Positions 14,185 through 17,334 of a stretch of DNA of 17,334 nt are shown one piece after another. How positions within the stretch are numbered: position 1 is the stretch's first letter; every line of letters begins with the position of its first letter. The position numbers and the translations under genes were made by a program. The notes under the pieces were generated by a model, which saw only the letters and a program-made list of their open reading frames with translations, was not told the DNA's origin and did no database searches. The stretch is from Chlamydiota bacterium (GTDB taxonomy: Bacteria > Chlamydiota > Chlamydiia > Chlamydiales > VGMA01): positions 1-17,334 of the forward strand of contig VGMA01000016.1 in assembly GCA_016866575.1 (NCBI GenBank), given 5' to 3'.

Positions 14185-15519
14185 ATGTGGAAGAAAAACC
14201 TTTCCCTGTTTGGTATGTTTAAAGAAGCGCTTGTAATTGATAGCCAATTCCCAAATCGGGAGATCTTAGTCAAAATCGCCAAAGAATACGGCGCTGATGT
14301 CTTTTTTGCCCAGCATGGGAAAAAAGGTGTATCGCTCGTTAATGAAAAACATTTTGATATTCTCTTTTTTGATATCCATGAAGATGAGCATCTTTTTGAC
14401 GAGCTTGTTCGAGAGCTAAAAAGATCTGGATCAAGGCCTTATCTTGTTGCCATGGGAGATTTAACTAGCTTAACCAAAATCGTCAAAGTTCTTAAACAAG
14501 GCGCTGATGATTACCTTATTAAACCTTTTTCTTCTCATCATATCGAACGGCTGATCTCGAAAGCCTGTTTAAGAAAAAAAGAAGCGCTCCCTGAAAGTAA
14601 AACACTGATTGCAAAAAGCCCAAAGATGCAAGAGGTTTTATTCGAAGCAGCAAAAATTGCAAAAAGTCATGCAAATGTCTTTATCCAAGGAGAGTCAGGC
14701 ACAGGCAAAGAGGTGTTTGCCGAGTTCATTCATCAACAATCTTACAGAAAATCGGCACCTTTTGTACGGGTTAACTGCGCTGCTATTTGTGAAAATTTGA
14801 TGGAATCAGAGTTTTTTGGTCATGAAAAGGGCTCTTTTACAGGTGCTTTAAACACAAAACCTGGCCGTTTTGAACTAGCCGATAGAGGCACTTTGCTTCT
14901 AGATGAAGTCACCGAAGTGCCACTTTCCTTCCAGGCCAAGCTGTTAAGAGTTACTCAAGAACTTGAATTTGAAAAAGTAGGCGCTACAAATAGCCAAAAA
15001 GTAGATGTGAGGATTATCTCCACCTCCAATCGAGCTATGCAAAAGGCCATGGAAGAGAAAAAATTTCGTGAAGATCTATTTTTTAGGCTTCACGTGATTC
15101 CCCTCTATCTTCCAGCGCTAAGAGAAAGAAAAGAAGATATCCGCTACCTAGCTGCCCATTTTTTGGAAAAGTCATGCCGAGACAATCTTAAGCCTCAAAA
15201 AATCTTTTCTTCTGGTGCAATTGAAAAAATGGAGCACTACTCATGGCCAGGCAACATACGAGAGCTAAGAAATGTCTGTGAACGATTAGCTATTTTGAGC
15301 CCGAACGAAGAAATTCTTGAAGAAGAGCTTCTTTTTGACATTTCTACTAAAGATTCTGAGCAAATGTCTTTATTCAAAGAAGAGGCGATCATACCTTTAG
15401 CAGAAGTAGAAGAGCGGTACATCATGGATGTATTAAAACACTTTAATTACAACAAAACTAAGGCCGCAGAAGCTTTAAAAATTAATGTACGCACATTAAG
15501 AAATAAAGTATCCAATTAA
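14185..15519 (+). CDS. NtrC/AtoC-type response regulator, sigma-54 activator
   Basis: This protein of about 444 residues has the full three-domain layout. The receiver holds the phosphoacceptor Asp63 (FFDI) and Lys113 (YLIKPF), but the first acidic pair is Asp-Ser (residues 19-20) and the conserved Thr/Ser of the fourth strand is replaced (VAMGD). The AAA+ domain has Walker A GESGTGKE (169-176), the sigma-54 contact loop GSFTGA (216-221) and Walker B LLLDE (237-241). The arginine-bearing FREDLFFRL segment and WPGNIREL follow. A Fis-type helix-turn-helix (NKTKAAEALKINVRTLRNKV) ends it. No ribosome binding site marks the start: ATG 14185 is used here, but ATG 14215 would put the phosphoacceptor at residue 53, as in NtrC. 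It corresponds to AtoC/CtcC (CT468) of Chlamydia from memory; no histidine kinase lies beside it in this window. Confidence 0.93.
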   Translation: MWKKNLSLFGMFKEALVIDSQFPNREILVKIAKEYGADVFFAQHGKKGVSLVNEKHFDILFFDIHEDEHLFDELVRELKRSGSRPYLVAMGDLTSLTKIVKVLKQGADDYLIKPFSSHHIERLISKACLRKKEALPESKTLIAKSPKMQEVLFEAAKIAKSHANVFIQGESGTGKEVFAEFIHQQSYRKSAPFVRVNCAAICENLMESEFFGHEKGSFTGALNTKPGRFELADRGTLLLDEVTEVPLSFQAKLLRVTQELEFEKVGATNSQKVDVRIISTSNRAMQKAMEEKKFREDLFFRLHVIPLYLPALRERKEDIRYLAAHFLEKSCRDNLKPQKIFSSGAIEKMEHYSWPGNIRELRNVCERLAILSPNEEILEEELLFDISTKDSEQMSLFKEEAIIPLAEVEERYIMDVLKHFNYNKTKAAEALKINVRTLRNKVSN

Positions 15520-15544
15520 TCTGCAGATTGTTATATTTTATGGC

Positions 15545-16543
15545 ATGATTCAGCCTGCCTCTTATCAAATCGACTGGTCACCCTCTATGCATGAAATAGT
15601 GCCCGAGGTAATGACTACTCCTGAGCTCATCTTATATTGGGTTATAGAAATTATTCTTTACATACCCCGCTTAATCATAAATGCTATTATTGATTGCCAT
15701 TTTATCCCTTTTCCAAATACGGTTGAACTACGAGAGTCAAAAGCTTTCTACTTTCAAAGAAACAATATGGAGCAAATCCATATGCCCATTACCTTACCGA
15801 ACAATAAGGTCATCCATGCGTATTTCCATAGGCATAAAAAAGCAACGGAAGATACCCCGACAATTTTACGATTTCCAGGTCTAGGAGAAAGACAAGATTT
15901 TGCCCCCCTTGAGGATCTAACAGATACCAACGCTGTTTTGAATTTTGTCACTTTTGATTATCCCGGATTCAGAAATTCAGAAAGAACCTGGAATCTTTCC
16001 AAACAAAACTGCATACTTTCCGCTTTAGCCGTCTACGAATTTACAAGACAAAAACTCCATATCCCTGAAGATAAAATCCATTTTTGGGCCATGTCTTTAG
16101 GAGGAGCAATAGCGCTAGAAGTGAAAAAAAATCTCCCTAATCATGAAGGGATTATATTTTGCGATAGAACTTTTAGCTCAACTCATTCATGGTTTTGCGA
16201 CAGATATGGAAACTTTTTAGGTACTCTTGCACAATCTTTAATATGGAGCTTAAACCAAAGTCTTTCATCTACATCTATTTTATCTAGCTTAGAAAAAGGG
16301 AAAATACGAGTGCTCAATTTAGATAGCCCTTTTGCAGATGAAATCATACCTGCAGCATGCGATCTTTTACACGCCAAAGTAGAGAACCCCTCCATCGATC
16401 TTCGCTATATACCGCTTGCGGCTGTTAGAGAGCAAAATTGTCACAACGTTCCACTCTCCTATCTACACCTTAAAGAATCTCCTCATACAAGTGCACCTCA
16501 ATTCATCGTACAGGAAATATTAGCCTCTTCTGCTCATTCATAA
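15545..16543 (+). CDS. Alpha/beta-hydrolase with N-terminal membrane segment
   Basis: This 332-residue protein has a hydrophobic, partly amphipathic stretch at about 27-50 (ELILYWVIEIILYIPRLIINA), likely a membrane anchor. An alpha/beta-hydrolase core follows: RFPGLGERQDF (109-119), TFDYPGFRNSER (136-147) and the nucleophile elbow AMSLGG (182-187, Ser184). A probable acidic residue lies at Asp260 or Asp265 (NLDSPFADEII), and His300 or His314 is a candidate base. Hydrolases of this shape, related to the DUF818 group of chlamydiae and similar to some Legionella proteins as I recall, are esterases or lipases; the substrate is unknown. The ATG at 15545 has no ribosome binding site, and a TATATT box at 15532-15537 would place the RNA start at the ATG, so the message may be leaderless. 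The gene ends only 9 bases from the convergent sulfotransferase-like gene. Confidence 0.75.
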   Translation: MIQPASYQIDWSPSMHEIVPEVMTTPELILYWVIEIILYIPRLIINAIIDCHFIPFPNTVELRESKAFYFQRNNMEQIHMPITLPNNKVIHAYFHRHKKATEDTPTILRFPGLGERQDFAPLEDLTDTNAVLNFVTFDYPGFRNSERTWNLSKQNCILSALAVYEFTRQKLHIPEDKIHFWAMSLGGAIALEVKKNLPNHEGIIFCDRTFSSTHSWFCDRYGNFLGTLAQSLIWSLNQSLSSTSILSSLEKGKIRVLNLDSPFADEIIPAACDLLHAKVENPSIDLRYIPLAAVREQNCHNVPLSYLHLKESPHTSAPQFIVQEILASSAHS

Positions 16544-16552
16544 ATTTCCTCT

Positions 16553-17323
16553 TTATCTTTCTAAAAAATAACCAAATTTAGAAAAATATCTTTTTATTTC
16601 GTTATCTTCTTTTTCCAGCACCTGCCAGAATTCTTCAGGGGGGTAAAACTCTTCTGTTTGGATATGACGACCATGAAAACCAGAGATCTCTCGACATTTA
16701 TCGAAATCTTTGAGATTTTCAATCGATAACAAAACGTTCTCTTTTGCATATCCTTTTTTGATCAGCTCAACATCATTAGAATCTACCTTTATTGAAAAAA
16801 TAGCCTCTACATATCTTATGAGTTTTTCAACATCATCATCAAATTCTTCATACTTCACTAAAGCGGCTCTTTGATGGATTCGATTCATATGTTCATAAAA
16901 CATCAGGTATCTCTTATGTTGCAAAAGCCCCTTGTGAACAAAATCCTCCAAACTCTTGCCTTGCGTGGTAAGCACCCTAAGTTCAGAAATAAGAGCTTCT
17001 AAGGGATTTCGGACGGTGATCATATAAAAAACTCTCTCATTTTTGAAGATCTTGATCTCCTCAAACGAATGACTTTTTAATACTCTTTTACCTGCTGTAA
17101 ATGGATAATGAGGCGATTCCAATTTTCCATCTTTTTCAAACAAAAAATGTAAAATATTGTATAAAAGAGTGCTTCCCGTTCTTTTTGCTGAAAAAACAAT
17201 GATTTTATCCGCATCTTTTAGAGAATATCTTTGCGATCTTTGAAGAAAAAGCTTATCTACGTCTAGATATTCGGCATACAAAGTGCTAAAAAAAATAAAA
17301 AAAATTGGTAAAAATTTTCTCAT
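16553..17323 (-). CDS. Sulfotransferase-like P-loop protein with signal peptide
   Basis: This 256-residue protein begins with MRKFLPIFFIFFSTLYAE, a good cleavable signal peptide (likely cut after the Ala at residue 17). The body carries the sulfotransferase phosphosulfate-binding loop KIIVFSAKRTGSTLLYN (40-56, P-loop SAKRTGST) and the 3'-phosphate motif VRNPLEALISE (104-114, Arg105, Ser113). Candidate catalytic His residues are His72 and His85 in KSHSF. The family transfers sulfate from PAPS to alcohols or amines. An exported enzyme of this family is unusual because PAPS is made in the cytosol, so either the protein is secreted into the host cell or the fold has another use. The ATG at 17323 is chosen because the signal peptide begins there; AGG lies about 8 bases upstream. 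The upstream region is cut off by the window end. Confidence 0.75.
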   Translation of the reverse strand: MRKFLPIFFIFFSTLYAEYLDVDKLFLQRSQRYSLKDADKIIVFSAKRTGSTLLYNILHFLFEKDGKLESPHYPFTAGKRVLKSHSFEEIKIFKNERVFYMITVRNPLEALISELRVLTTQGKSLEDFVHKGLLQHKRYLMFYEHMNRIHQRAALVKYEEFDDDVEKLIRYVEAIFSIKVDSNDVELIKKGYAKENVLLSIENLKDFDKCREISGFHGRHIQTEEFYPPEEFWQVLEKEDNEIKRYFSKFGYFLER

Positions 17324-17334
17324 CTATATTGCCT

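Overview
The window looks like chromosome from a member of the order Chlamydiales outside the classical genus Chlamydia (an 'environmental', amoeba-associated type of chlamydia). It is AT-rich and contains a plastid-type glycerol-3-phosphate acyltransferase next to an insulinase-type protease. It also contains, in order, a release factor 2 / acetyltransferase / YebC block, a SWIB protein, truA, a HAD phosphatase and an NtrC-type regulator. From memory of C. trachomatis, this follows the CT807-CT806 pair and the CT457-CT468 stretch. The match is an inference from recalled gene order, not from a search.

Layout. Bases 1-3375 (+): the end of plsB, then a 960-residue exported zinc protease, closed by a long perfect hairpin shared with the convergent operon. 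Bases 3449-6286 (-): a four-gene operon with its own promoter, prfB (with a canonical +1 programmed frameshift), two related GNAT acetyltransferases and yebC, with overlapping or nearly touching ends. Bases 6398-8194 (+): two lineage-specific proteins, one with a single membrane span followed by a Ser-Asn-Ala-Ser-His repeat tract. It is driven by a strong promoter with an operator-like inverted repeat. Bases 8222-10384 (-): a large UDP-glucose pyrophosphorylase that resembles the chloroplast enzyme UGP3. Bases 10490-12539 (+): a SWIB protein with a histone-like lysine/alanine tail, truA, tRNA-Leu(CAA) and a HAD phosphatase. Bases 12656-17323: an acidic serine-rich hypothetical protein (+), an M15-type peptidase lipoprotein (-), an NtrC/AtoC-type sigma-54 activator (+), a membrane-anchored alpha/beta-hydrolase (+) and a sulfotransferase-like P-loop protein with a signal peptide (-).

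How the genes fit together. Housekeeping genes (translation termination and rescue, tRNA modification, lipid acylation) form the conserved frame. The unfamiliar proteins with membrane spans, low-complexity tails or signal peptides sit in the gaps and are the best candidates for host-interaction factors. No mobile element, CRISPR array, rRNA or phage gene was seen, and no stretch longer than 300 bases lacks a gene. The most interesting points are the plastid-like UGP3 enzyme, the histone-tail/SWIB protein, the exported sulfotransferase-like protein, the prfB-GNAT-GNAT-yebC operon and a 9-bp hairpin placed directly before truA.
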